From positions 1-27,272 of the forward strand of contig CAVRQQ010000019.1 of the NCBI GenBank assembly GCA_963723355.1: DNA of 27,272 bases, read 5' to 3'. This stretch comes from JAFDBW01 sp963723355. GTDB lineage: Bacteria; Desulfobacterota; Desulfuromonadia; Desulfuromonadales; BM103. The notes below the pieces were generated by a model that saw only the letters and a program-made list of their open reading frames with translations, was not told where the DNA came from and ran no database searches. Shown in pieces: positions 1-7,308 of the stretch. A program made the position numbers and the translations under genes. Each line of letters starts with the position of its first letter. Position 1 is the stretch's first letter.

Positions 1-938
1 GTGAAGTAAATCGTTCCGCCGGCCCCCTCGGCCCCTTCGGCCCAGATCTGGCCGCCGAGCCGGTGGATAATTCTCTGTGCCCCTGCGAGCCTGGACGTGT
101 CTGTTGGCAAGTTGACATCCTGTGAGCTGTCGCGGAACGCTTCGAACAGACGTTTTGCCTGGCCTTCAGTGAAACCCGTACCGTTATCGCGGACAAACAG
201 AACTTTCTGCTCGCCCCTGTGATACATACCCAGCTCGATCCACCCTTGGCGATTTGCCGGGAGAAAGGCCATGGCATTGCAGAACAGCTGGTGAATAACC
301 AGTCGTATCATCTGGCGGTCGGAGACAATCGTGATCCATGGCTGGATTCTGAATTCGATCTCTCGCTCCGGATGCTTGTGCCCCAGCTCTTCCTTGATCT
401 CGACAGCGAGTTTGTCGACTTTGATCCGTTCCCGCCGCGGTTGACTGACCGGCAGTTCGACGAGTGCCAGACTCGTGTCCAGTTGCCTGCTCAGCTTTTC
501 GTTGCAATTGGCGATCGATTCAAGAAAGAAACGGGTTTTTTCCTCTAACTCACTGTCGCACTGGGCCTTGAGCAGGGCCATGGAGGTGCTGATCTCGGAT
601 GATGTGTTGCGCAGGTGCTGCAGCATGTCATGGTTGAAGTCCTCGACATCTTTTCTGATCAGGTCGAGATCCTGATTCGATTGCATCAAGGTTTTTTCCC
701 TCTGCGCCGTATCGGCAAGGTAATGCATACCAAGGTAGATTGCTGCCAGGATGAAGACGCTGAACAGAAATCGAGTCGCGATCTGGTGGTAAGAAGGTGA
801 CAGGATCTGTTCCACTACAGAGCCTTGGTCGAACAGCACCGCGCCAAGGATGGCGTCTGAAACGATTGCCAGTGGAATCAGGGCCAGGCCCCACAGGAAG
901 AGGCGGAACAGGGATTTTTGTGACAAGGTTTTCGGCAA
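1..938 (-). CDS. Membrane sensor histidine kinase, C-terminus cut by window edge
   Basis: The reading frame is open from position 938 to the left edge, so only the last few residues are missing. Two hydrophobic segments (about residues 13-35 and 56-75) flank a loop of roughly 20 residues, followed by a helical linker and a dimerisation helix with the likely phosphoacceptor H103 in FNHDMLQHLRNT. The ATPase domain has an N-box (QLFCNAMAF) and a G1 box (DNGTGF), and ends with IIHRLGGQIWAEG and GGTIYF, typical of bacteriophytochrome-like kinases. The G2 glycine-rich lid, normally GTGIGL, reads TDTSRL here, so ATP binding may be impaired or altered. The start is uncertain: TTG at 938 follows GAGGAGG by 11 bases; an upstream in-frame GTG at 968 has no ribosome site. 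No periplasmic sensor domain is visible. Its partner response regulator is not in the window. Family assignment is firm, signal unknown. Confidence 0.85.
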   Translation of the reverse strand, partial: MPKTLSQKSLFRLFLWGLALIPLAIVSDAILGAVLFDQGSVVEQILSPSYHQIATRFLFSVFILAAIYLGMHYLADTAQREKTLMQSNQDLDLIRKDVEDFNHDMLQHLRNTSSEISTSMALLKAQCDSELEEKTRFFLESIANCNEKLSRQLDTSLALVELPVSQPRRERIKVDKLAVEIKEELGHKHPEREIEFRIQPWITIVSDRQMIRLVIHQLFCNAMAFLPANRQGWIELGMYHRGEQKVLFVRDNGTGFTEGQAKRLFEAFRDSSQDVNLPTDTSRLAGAQRIIHRLGGQIWAEGAEGAGGTIYF

Positions 939-1030
939 GATGGTGCTGGCCTCCTCTAGAATTGCCACATTTTAATCACAAACGGTTAATGTCGCAAGGG
1001 ATTCTTCTGTGAAATTGTCTGGCGCAGAAT

Positions 1031-1064
1031 AAAAAAACGGCCGCATATAGTAATGCGACCGTTT
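1031..1064 (-). terminator. Rho-independent terminator after the small 1089-1283 gene
   Basis: Read on the minus strand, an 11-bp stem (AACGGTCGCAT pairing with ATGCGGCCGTT, one G-U pair) closes a TACTAT loop and is followed by a run of seven T. It lies 25 bases past the stop of the small gene and separates it from the histidine kinase downstream. Confidence 0.85.
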
Positions 1065-1088
1065 CGTGACATTGCGTTCTGGCCAGGC

Positions 1089-1283
1089 TCAGGTTGTTTT
1101 CCTTCGGTCCGGTCCGGCATAGCCGGTTCGCCTGTGGGCCTCCCTGATCGGATCCTCGCCGATGACGGCCCAGCCGGAAGAACGGCGAAAACGCTTGACG
1201 AGCTCTCTGCTGAGCAGCAGGTCCAGACCTTTCGGGACCAGCCTGCAATAGGTCCCGTCTATTAATTCAACCTGGATAGTCAT
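1089..1283 (-). CDS. Small conserved protein, Desulfuromonadales YxGPxRR type
   Basis: A 64-residue protein beginning MTIQVELIDG, with a middle KRFRRSSGWAVIG and a tail YAGPDRRKTT. I recognise this as the pattern of short proteins common in Geobacter and relatives (hydrophobic beta-type N-terminus, FRRSSGW, then a DPIR segment and a terminal YxGPERR-like motif); their function is unknown to me. No signal peptide, Cys or membrane segment is present. AGAGGA lies 12 bases before the chosen ATG; a TTG three codons upstream (1292) is only 3 bases from the same site and could be used instead. The gene has its own terminator directly downstream, so it is probably a single-gene transcript or the last gene of the his operon transcript. 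Confidence 0.75.
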   Translation of the reverse strand: MTIQVELIDGTYCRLVPKGLDLLLSRELVKRFRRSSGWAVIGEDPIREAHRRTGYAGPDRRKTT

Positions 1284-1427
1284 CGGTAACAAAAATCCTC
1301 TGGTTGGAGAATGTCCGAAAAAAATCTTGATTCTAAACTATACAGGAGAACACTCAAAAAATTCTTACAAAGCATAAGCGGGCCGGAAAATCGGTCCTTG
1401 CCTGCTTTTGGTGAGTTTTTTCATTCT

Positions 1428-2304
1428 TTAAATAATTTTGTTCAGGGGGTATTCGACAATCCCTTCGGCGCCGAGATCGAGAAGCTCCGAAACAATTTTA
1501 CGAACGTCGGATTCGGGCATGATCGTCTCGATTGAGACCCAGTCCGAATTGTACAGATGGGCGACAGTCGGCCGGTTGAGGCTTGGCAGGAGGTTTGAGA
1601 TCGCCTCGATCCGGTCGCCGGGTGCGTTCATCTTCAGCCCCACCATCCCCTCGGCCCGCAGCGCTGATTGCAGCATCGTGTAGATACGTCCGATTTTGGC
1701 GCGCTTCCACGGATCCTCCCAGGCCTCCTTGTTGGCGATCAGAACCGGGACCGACTCCATCAGCTCACAGACGATGCGCAGGTTGTTGGCCTTGATGGTC
1801 GAGCCCGTCTCGGTGACCTCGACAATCGCGTCGCAGAGCCCTTTGAGAATTTTCGCCTCTGTCGCGCCCCAGGAGAATTCGACATCGACCGGGAATATTT
1901 CTTTCGGCAAAGAAACGCTTGGTGAAGCCGACCAGTTCAGTGGAAATTGTGGCGCCGGCAAGGTCCTCAGGTTTTTCCACTTTCGAATCAGGACCGACCA
2001 CCAGAACCCAGCGTGCCGGTCGTCTTGAAACCTTGGAATAGACCATTTCGCCAACCTCGACGACGTCGGAGTCGTTCTCCCTGACCCAGTCCCGACCGGC
2101 AATGCCGACATCGAGCTTGCCGCGCTCCAGGATCTTGGCCATCTCCTGCGGGCGCACCAGGCTGCATTTCAACTCATCATCATCGCTGCTAGGGAAGTAG
2201 CTGCGGGAGGATGTCTTGATCTTCCAGCCGGCCTTGTCAAAAAGATCAACCGTTGCTTTTTCCAGGCTCCCTTTCGGGATGCCAAGTCTCAGTTCGTTTG
2301 CCAT
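1428..2304 (-). pseudogene. hisG: ATP phosphoribosyltransferase HisG (long form), with a one-base insertion
   Basis: First enzyme of histidine biosynthesis, joining ATP and PRPP. The N-terminal part (MANELRLGIPKGSLEKATVD, through GVAGRDW-like GIAGRDWVREN and ATISTELVGFTKRFFAERNI) is in one frame; from PVDVEFSWGATEAKILKGL to the C-terminus EYPLNKII it is in another. The switch is at the CCC run (plus-strand GGG, 1891-1893): removing one C gives ...ERNIPVDVEFSWG... without a break and a 291-residue protein, the expected length for the long form with the C-terminal regulatory domain (residues about 215-291 here). All sequence on both sides is well conserved, including the catalytic-domain motif VEVTETGSTIKANNLRI. 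hisI lies just upstream in the same direction. This may be a sequencing error; if real, the cell needs another hisG or external histidine. Confidence 0.93.
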
Positions 2305-2319
2305 GTCAAACCTCGTAAC

Positions 2320-2404
2320 AGCTGAAAGCTATAAGCTGCCAGCTGTAAGTATCGTTAACAAGTTATCTCTGGAACTAGGGTCTGAAAGCGGAAAGCTTAC
2401 AGCT
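2320..2404. repeat. AGCT heptad repeat and inverted arm between hisI and hisG
   Basis: Four AGCTNNN heptads stand head to tail with a strict 7-base period starting at 2320, 2327, 2334 and 2341 (AGCTGAA, AGCTATA, AGCTGCC, AGCTGTA). The last unit, AGCTGTAAG at 2341-2349, is matched by its exact reverse complement CTTACAGCT at 2396-2404, so the transcript could fold into a 9-bp stem with a 46-base loop. The element fills the gap between hisI and hisG. It looks like a dispersed intergenic repeat rather than a coding sequence; its role is unknown. Confidence 0.6.
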
Positions 2405-2410
2405 CCTACC

Positions 2411-2791
2411 TTATTTCTTCTTATAGACTTCATCAGGATCGAAAAGGGGATTGGAGTGCTCCACCCACTGATCGTCTTCCCAGCGTACATAGAAACAGCT
2501 GCGGTTTCCGGTGTGGCAGGCGGCCGGACCATTTTGCTTCACTTTGATGACCACCGTGTCCGCGTCGCAATCGGTCAGGACCTCAACAACGTCCTGGGTG
2601 TTGCCGGATTCTTCACCCTTCATCCAGTACTTGTTGCGGGTCCGGCTGTAGAACCAGGTCTTGCCGTCACGCAGTGTGTTGGCGAGGGTCTTCTCGTCCA
2701 TGAAAGCGACCATCAGCACTTCGCCGTTTTCGTGGTCCTGAATTATGGCGGGAATCAACCCGCCCATTTTTTCGAAATTGATTTGTGTCAC
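2411..2791 (-). CDS. hisI: Phosphoribosyl-AMP cyclohydrolase HisI
   Basis: A 126-residue protein that opens the adenine ring of phosphoribosyl-AMP, the third step of histidine synthesis. Family motifs are all present: GLIPAIIQD near the N-terminus, VLMVAFMD, TWFYSRTRNKYWMKGEESG, the metal-binding DCDADTVV, and the Cys pair in GPAACHTGNRSCFY. The length suits a stand-alone cyclohydrolase without the HisE pyrophosphatase domain, which must be encoded elsewhere. Translation starts at GTG 2791, eight bases after GGAGG. hisG follows in the same direction after a 106-base gap that holds a repeat element, so the two are probably co-transcribed. Confidence 0.95.
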   Translation of the reverse strand: MTQINFEKMGGLIPAIIQDHENGEVLMVAFMDEKTLANTLRDGKTWFYSRTRNKYWMKGEESGNTQDVVEVLTDCDADTVVIKVKQNGPAACHTGNRSCFYVRWEDDQWVEHSNPLFDPDEVYKKK

Positions 2792-2924
2792 TTTTGCGTA
2801 CCTCCGGTGAAATTTGCGAAAGACTACAACCTCACCGGGATACTGTCAACCGTTTGCGTGGCGCTCCCCGGGTGACCGTATATCCGGTAGCAAGAGAATT
2901 GTAAAAGTTGCGGACCTGCCCGTA

Positions 2925-3578
2925 TTACTGCCCGGTCAGTGCCCCCAGTTTTTTTAGCGTCTCTTCCGGCTCCGGGCGGTTGGTGTGGTCGACGTTGACC
3001 GCTGCATCGAGGATGGTGCCATCCTGGCCGATAATGTAGCAGGCCGGCATCGGTAAAGCCCAGGAAGGGTTGCCGTTGTGTCTCTCCAGGTCGATGCCGA
3101 AGGAAAGATAAACCTCACGCAATGCATCCGGCAAAGTGAAAACCAGACTGAATCTGGCCGCCAGATTATTGCCCTGGTCAGATAGGATCGGGATCGTCAG
3201 GCTGAGTTTTTTAGACATCTGGCGGGCGAACTCTGGTCGTGATGGGGACACTGCCAGGAGCGTGGCGCCCTGGTTCAGAATGTCCTGGTGGATCGTTTGC
3301 AGAGCTTCCAGCTCCGCATTGCAGTAAGGTCACCACGAGCCACGATAGAAGGTCAGAACCAACGGCCCCCGGGCCAGGATTTCTGTGGAGTTGAAAAGGT
3401 TGTCCTGCCAGTCTCTCAGTTCGAAGTCGGGTGCTGTCTGCCCGGGTCCAAGTGCCATCTTGATGATGCCGGACGCCTCGAGTTGTGCTTTTGTGTTGGC
3501 CATAATGGCGGCGGCGTCAGGGGGGATTTTCGCTAGCGAGGCTGCCTTCATCTGCTGCAGGGTTTCATTGAGGGTCAT
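2925..3578 (-). CDS. Selenoprotein of the AhpC/TSA thioredoxin-fold (peroxiredoxin-like) family, Sec83
   Basis: Two reading segments are separated only by an in-frame TGA at 3332-3330. Reading it as selenocysteine gives a continuous 217-residue protein with YRGSWUPYCNAELEAL, where U83 replaces the catalytic Cys of the usual WCPYC and C86 is the resolving Cys. Before it lies PGQTAPDFELRDWQDN, the standard peroxiredoxin/TlpA-like N-terminus; after it come LLAVSPSRPEF, IPILSDQGNNLAARF and a C-terminal ACYIIGQDGTI strand. A hairpin directly after the UGA fits a bacterial SECIS. The UGA falls exactly on the redox Cys, the frame does not change, and both flanks stay conserved, so this is not decay. 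The enzyme is expected to reduce peroxides or thiols in the cytoplasm; no signal peptide is seen. AAGGA sits six bases before the ATG. SelA/B/C/D must be elsewhere in the genome. Confidence 0.9.
3298..3323 (-). promoter_or_regulatory. SECIS-like hairpin for UGA recoding
   Basis: The mRNA six bases after the UGA can form an outer UGCA/UGCA helix, a five-base internal bulge, and a 5-bp GAGCU/AGCUC helix capped by GGA. The guanine-containing apical loop lies about 20 bases after the UGA, within the distance known for bacterial SECIS elements that bind SelB. It lies inside the coding sequence, as bacterial SECIS elements do. The call is structural; sequence conservation of bacterial SECIS is low. 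Confidence 0.65.
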
Positions 3579-3676
3579 GGGTTGTCCTTTCTAACGGGAT
3601 GTTCTGAGCATACCACTGCGTGCCGGTTTTACCAGTTAAGGAGATCCGCAGAGGGAAAGATGAAGAGGGCTCTGGC

Positions 3677-4807
3677 TCAGTCTGCGCTGATGAATTGACC
3701 GTTGGAAATACGGGCGAGATGGAGCCTGGGATGTTTGAGCTCACCGAAACGATCGACCGACAGGTCCGATTGCAGCCCGCTGAAGGACTCCATATCCAGG
3801 AGGTGTTGACGAATTGCTTCCGGGTCAGTCCCCTGCTGCATGATCGTCAGGACCATGCGGGTCGCATCGTAAGCATGTATGGCAGGGAAGTTCGGTGTGG
3901 AGCGAAACCGCTTCTCATAGCGTTTGAAGAATTTCTGCATCGCTGGTGCAGGGTCTTGCGGATCTGCGCTCTGGATGATGGTCAGTCCTTCCACACTCTT
4001 GCCGCCGAACTGGATCAGATCGTCGGAATACGACCAGCCCGTCGCGTAACGTGCCGGTTCGGCATGCAACTTGGTCAGCTGTTGACAGACCATGGCGGTG
4101 TCGACAGCATTGGCGAGGAGCAGGATGCCGTCCGGATTTGCCTCGACTGCCCTGGTCGCCAGGTCGAGGTAGAGGGTGTTTGTGCGGATGTCGAAAGGAA
4201 TCCTGGTCACTTTTGACCCGGCGTGCTTTTCAAACATATCCTGGAAATACTGGACCCAGTCTTCGGTGTAGGCGCTATTGCTGAGATCATAAATGGCTGC
4301 AATGTGAAGAGGCTTCCCCTGTTCAGCCAAGTGTCTGGCGAGCAACTGCGCCGCCTGGGCGTTGGTATAGTACACCCTGAAAAAATAATCGTCGATTCCA
4401 CTCAGTTCGTTGGTACTGACTGTCGGGCTGATCAGCGGGATTTTCAGGTTGTTGATCGCCGGTACGACTGTGACGGCGGTCTGGCTGGTCATCGGCCCGA
4501 TGATTGCCGAGACCTGTCCGTCAGCAAGCTTGTGAATGGCATGCAGGGCCGTCTCCTTGTGCATGCGGGCGTCGGCGACCAACCCCTCGACTTGCTGGCC
4601 ATTAATCCCGCCATTGGCGTTGATTTCTTCGATGGCCAGGAGAAAACCATCGCGTCCGCTTGTTGCCAGACCTGCCGCGCGAGTCGTCAATTCACCAATG
4701 AAACCGATACGGACCGGTTTTGACTCCTCGCAACCGGGGAGCAGGGACAGGACCAGTGACAAGGCAGTGATGATAGGGGCTCGACGGATCAGTTTCGACA
4801 GGCTCAT
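3677..4807 (-). CDS. Branched-chain amino-acid-type ABC substrate-binding lipoprotein
   Basis: A 376-residue periplasmic binding protein of the LivJ type (Peripla_BP_6). The N-terminus is a lipoprotein signal with lipobox LLPGC (Cys26). Then come IRIGFIGELTTRAAGL-like residues at 32-46, the family's EEINANGGINGQQVEG, a DARMHKETALHAIHKLA segment, and AIIGPMTSQTAVTVVP, which normally contacts ligand. The second lobe includes DYFFRVYYTNAQAAQ, YDLSNSAYTEDW and IHAYDATRMV. No permease or ATPase gene is nearby, so it is an orphan receptor: it may serve a transporter elsewhere or act as a sensor partner. Ligand unknown; amino acids, amides or aromatic acids are all possible for this fold. The selenoprotein follows 98 bases downstream. 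Confidence 0.88.
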   Translation of the reverse strand: MSLSKLIRRAPIITALSLVLSLLPGCEESKPVRIGFIGELTTRAAGLATSGRDGFLLAIEEINANGGINGQQVEGLVADARMHKETALHAIHKLADGQVSAIIGPMTSQTAVTVVPAINNLKIPLISPTVSTNELSGIDDYFFRVYYTNAQAAQLLARHLAEQGKPLHIAAIYDLSNSAYTEDWVQYFQDMFEKHAGSKVTRIPFDIRTNTLYLDLATRAVEANPDGILLLANAVDTAMVCQQLTKLHAEPARYATGWSYSDDLIQFGGKSVEGLTIIQSADPQDPAPAMQKFFKRYEKRFRSTPNFPAIHAYDATRMVLTIMQQGTDPEAIRQHLLDMESFSGLQSDLSVDRFGELKHPRLHLARISNGQFISAD

Positions 4808-4929
4808 GCCAGTAAAAATACCATTAGATCAGCCCGGGGGCAAGATACTCCTGTTCTTTACCGGAGTTTTGTCTGGGCCTGACACGGACATCCTGATCGC
4901 CTGGGCCGCGATCGTCCAAGGCTGAAAGT

Positions 4930-5490
4930 TTATGCCAAGACGATATAAATCAAAACAATCGGGAAAAGGGCAAGGTTGACACCGACCAGGGCATTGAGGG
5001 CCATGCGGAAATTCATCAGGGCTTTGCCCTTGAGAATCTCCTCCCCGGTGGTCAATTCAACACACCCGACCGGGAAGGGGAAACCACAGTAGAGCAGTGA
5101 CTTGCTGCCATGGTAGATGTGTGTGGTCAGCTTGAAGCCGACGACAAAACCGGCGATCGTCGAACCGAAGGCAAGCAACAGGAATGCTGCTTTGAAGCTG
5201 TGGTCACTGTGCAGAAGCCTGTACAGACCGGTTAAATTGAAACAGGTGACAATTAGGGTGTTGAACAGCGTCAACCAGCGGGCGGCGGTCCAGAAGTTGT
5301 AGGGCCGCATCCTGCGAGAATGCCGTCGCTTCAGTTTCTGTTCGATCTCTTCCCTGAGCAGTCCGCGCTCAAGAAGAACCCAGATGATTGACTCCTTGTC
5401 GATATCATCGTTATCCGCCATCAGGTCGAGCAGATAACTGGAGGGCAGGTCGCGTAGGTGTTCAAGATATTTCGGGTCAGCGATATTCAT
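4930..5490 (-). CDS. Hypothetical inner-membrane protein with three transmembrane segments
   Basis: A 186-residue protein with a soluble N-terminal part of about 65 residues, rich in charged residues (EEIEQKLKRRHSRRMRP), then three hydrophobic helices at about 72-93, 100-121 and 163-185. The N-terminal part ends in a strongly basic patch, so it should be cytoplasmic. I do not recognise the family. The stop of the HIT gene lies 21 bases upstream, and all neighbours point the same way, so it is probably the last gene of the YkgJ-HIT-membrane protein operon. The start ATG begins MNIADPKYLEHLRDLPSSYL. Confidence 0.75.
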   Translation of the reverse strand: MNIADPKYLEHLRDLPSSYLLDLMADNDDIDKESIIWVLLERGLLREEIEQKLKRRHSRRMRPYNFWTAARWLTLFNTLIVTCFNLTGLYRLLHSDHSFKAAFLLLAFGSTIAGFVVGFKLTTHIYHGSKSLLYCGFPFPVGCVELTTGEEILKGKALMNFRMALNALVGVNLALFPIVLIYIVLA

Positions 5491-5511
5491 TGATTACTCA
5501 CCGGGACTCTA

Positions 5512-5958
5512 TCAGCAAACTCTGGGCGCCACCGGGCAGCCGGGATCGGGTATAAAGTCGTGCAGGTGTTCGACCAGATTGACGCAGGTCTCCTGCAGGG
5601 CTCTTGGTGAGTAGGGTATTGCAGGGAACAGCCCCCAGACAGGGTTAGGCCAGGACTGGTCGGAACGGTAACGGACGATATGGTGGATGTGCAGCTGCGG
5701 AACCATGTTGCCCAATGCTGCAATGTTGAGCTTGTCGGCCTCGAATATCCTCGACAAAACCCTGGCCAATTGAGACGATTCTTTCAGCAACTGGACCTGG
5801 TCGTCATACTCCAGTTCAAATATTTCACGAACCTCGTCACGGCGCGGGACCAGGATAAACCAGGGGTAGCCGGCATCATTCATCAACAGGAGGCGGCTGA
5901 GCGGAAAGTCGCCGATAACCAGAGTGTCCTGTTGCAGACGCGGATGCAATGTAAACAT
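5512..5958 (-). CDS. HIT-domain nucleotide hydrolase or transferase
   Basis: A 148-residue protein of the histidine triad superfamily, which hydrolyses or transfers nucleotidyl groups, often from Ap4A-like molecules. Visible features are LHPRLQQDTLVIGDFPLSRLLLM, YPWFILVPRRDEVREIFEL (the family strand-turn-strand), LNIAALGNMVPQLHIHHIV with the histidine motif at residues 90-93, and SDQSWPNPVWG, typical of the proteobacterial branch. The open frame extends further upstream to 6075, but that part overlaps YkgJ and is not HIT-like; ATG 5958 follows GGAAG by six bases and gives the normal family length. It starts 14 bases after the YkgJ stop, so the two are translated from one mRNA. The substrate is not determined. 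Confidence 0.88.
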   Translation of the reverse strand: MFTLHPRLQQDTLVIGDFPLSRLLLMNDAGYPWFILVPRRDEVREIFELEYDDQVQLLKESSQLARVLSRIFEADKLNIAALGNMVPQLHIHHIVRYRSDQSWPNPVWGLFPAIPYSPRALQETCVNLVEHLHDFIPDPGCPVAPRVC

Positions 5959-5974
5959 TTTCAACTTCCTTGAT

Positions 5975-6691
5975 TTACCCGGCGTGCGATGACGCGGAGA
6001 GGCGCAGCAGGAACCCGTGATCAAGTCCTTCTGCGGCCAGGATCTCCGCCGCCTGCCGGGTTGTGACGATGCCACCCTGGCCTAACTGGTACTTCTGTTC
6101 AAGCCAGACCATTGCGCAAAGATTGCCTGTCAGTGCCCAGCCCTTTTCGCGCTGCATTGTCTCGATCAGCTGGTCTTCCAATGTTCGCCCGAAATCCTGT
6201 GTGGCGGCAACAAAATGGCTCGGCCAGGCAACGACCTGTCGATCAAGACTGCTTTCATACGCCAGCTTATCCCATTTGTCCAGCTCGGAAAAATCGACTG
6301 TACACCAGTCTGCCGGCCGCGTCGACAGCAGGGCCCGGCAGGAAAGCGGCCGAATCGGGTAGATTGAGCACTTGTTCTTCACATCGAGAAAGGGGCAGGG
6401 CCCGACAGATTGACGATGACTTTTCAGATAGTTTTTTAAATCACTCGTGGCCGAGAGGGCTTGCTTCAGCCGCCTGATGTAGGTTGATAATTGTGTCGTC
6501 TGCTTCTGAGAAAGCTGCCCAGCAATTGCAGCGGCTTCGGGAAATGTCGCATGTACGGCCAAAAAGCAGCAGCCGGCACAGCCGGGCCGACAATAGATTG
6601 TCTTGCCGAGCGCCCGGTAGTCGGTGAGCCACTGGTTAATGAATCTGTCGAATTGTCGATGTTGTCGCAAAAATTGAGTGCTCCGATTCAC
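5975..6691 (-). CDS. YkgJ-family cysteine-cluster protein
   Basis: A 238-residue protein with the conserved Cys pattern of the YkgJ (UPF0153) family, proposed to chelate zinc or iron: CRPGCAGCC at residues 34-42, then GPCPFLDVKNKCSIYPIRPLSCR (Cys99, 108, 118). This family is often annotated as a putative Fe-S oxidoreductase, but its reaction is unknown. The C-terminal half (about 125-238) holds no clear domain and ends in a low-complexity tail. The start ATG begins MNRSTQFLRQHRQ. The HIT gene follows 16 bases downstream, which suggests a common operon with the HIT and membrane-protein genes. It is divergent from the cold-shock gene. Confidence 0.88.
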   Translation of the reverse strand: MNRSTQFLRQHRQFDRFINQWLTDYRALGKTIYCRPGCAGCCFLAVHATFPEAAAIAGQLSQKQTTQLSTYIRRLKQALSATSDLKNYLKSHRQSVGPCPFLDVKNKCSIYPIRPLSCRALLSTRPADWCTVDFSELDKWDKLAYESSLDRQVVAWPSHFVAATQDFGRTLEDQLIETMQREKGWALTGNLCAMVWLEQKYQLGQGGIVTTRQAAEILAAEGLDHGFLLRLSASSHAG

Positions 6692-6832
6692 TTCTGGCCA
6701 GGCTGGTCAGCATTATTAAAATGTCTGGAATTTACGCTTCTCTGTATTTTAAGTTAAGCAGAACAGAGGTCAATAGCGAAGGGAAGAAGCTCAAGTCCGG
6801 AAGTTTTTTCGCCTAAGTCATCGATTTAACTC

Positions 6833-6860
6833 TTGCAATTAACGAAATAATTGGTTTAAT
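6833..6860 (+). promoter_or_regulatory. Possible sigma-70 promoter for the cold-shock gene
   Basis: TTGCAA (6833-6838), 16 bases, TTTAAT (6855-6860), in an AT-rich stretch. It would give a leader of about 170 bases before the Csp start codon, as is common for cold-shock genes. The remaining part of the 348-base gap between the YkgJ start and this gene (6692-6832) shows no other gene. Confidence 0.35.
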
Positions 6861-6930
6861 AAGGTTATCTCTCAGAAGTTTGTATCCGGTTATTTGGTTT
6901 GAAAAACAAGTTGAGGACATAGGTTTTGAT

Positions 6931-6997
6931 GGCGCACCGCACAGGCAGAAGGGCCCGTGCGGTATTCTTGTTTTCAGGCAGGCTCTCCGGGTGCACC
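6931..6997 (+). promoter_or_regulatory. Structured 5' leader of the cold-shock gene
   Basis: A perfect 7-bp hairpin (ACCGCAC 6936-6942 with GTGCGGT 6957-6963) is followed by the T-rich tract ATTCTTGTTTT. A second, outer pairing joins GGCGCACC (6931-6938) with GGTGCACC (6990-6997; seven of eight pairs). The two share the bases 6936-6938, so they cannot both form fully. A small hairpin AGCTC/GAGCT sits just before the ribosome site. Such alternative folds resemble temperature-responsive leaders of cspA-type genes, but the switch is only inferred. Confidence 0.45.
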
Positions 6998-7039
6998 AAA
7001 CAGAGCTCTAAGGTTTGAGCTGAAAGAAGGAGAAGCAGC

Positions 7040-7240
7040 ATGGCAGAAGGCACTGTGAAATGGTTTAATGACGCTAAGGGGTTCGGGTTCCTTTCCCAGG
7101 AGGATGGGCCGGATGTTTTCGTACATTTTTCTTCAATCCAGGGGGATGGTTTCAAGTCACTGGCTGAAGGTGAGCGTGTCACCTTCGACGTTGAAGACGG
7201 TCCCAAGGGACTTCAGGCTTCTAACGTTAAAAAAGTCTGA
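7040..7240 (+). CDS. Cold-shock domain RNA chaperone (CspA family)
   Basis: A 66-residue single cold-shock domain that binds single-stranded RNA and DNA and melts mRNA structure. Both RNA-binding motifs are present: KGFGFLS (RNP1-type, residues 13-19) and VFVHFS (RNP2-type, 26-31). It begins MAEGTVKWFNDAKGFGFLS and ends KKV, the normal length for the family. AGGAG lies seven bases before the ATG. It is a single-gene transcript: a long leader with structured RNA precedes it and a strong terminator follows 22 bases after the stop. Genomes of this type usually carry several Csp paralogues, so the exact member cannot be named. The DEAD-box helicase of the same window may act with it on structured mRNA. 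Confidence 0.95.
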   Translation: MAEGTVKWFNDAKGFGFLSQEDGPDVFVHFSSIQGDGFKSLAEGERVTFDVEDGPKGLQASNVKKV

Positions 7241-7262
7241 GCTTGTTGACCAAGCAATCGAA

Positions 7263-7297
7263 CGGGCCCTGCAGCGATCTGCAGGGCCCGTTTTTTA
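7263..7297 (+). terminator. Strong rho-independent terminator of the cold-shock gene
   Basis: A perfect 12-bp stem (CGGGCCCTGCAG with CTGCAGGGCCCG) closes the four-base loop CGAT and is followed by six T. It ends the rightward csp transcript, 22 bases after its stop. The convergent pabB-pabC gene ends just 12 bases beyond. Confidence 0.95.
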
Positions 7298-7308
7298 TTT
7301 CGGGTGTT

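Noticed and set aside
2216..2875. Plus-strand open frame of 219 residues opposite hisI
   Set aside because: It is antisense to hisI and to the N-terminus of hisG and has no family pattern.
2832..2875. Inverted repeat TCACCGGG/CCCGGGTGA upstream of hisI
   Set aside because: One base is out of place and there is no T-run or promoter context; chance pairing in a GC-rich region cannot be excluded.
3330..3332. TGA in the AhpC/TSA-like gene as a nonsense mutation
   Set aside because: It falls exactly at the redox Cys, the frame and sequence stay conserved after it, and a SECIS-like hairpin follows, so recoding is more likely than decay.
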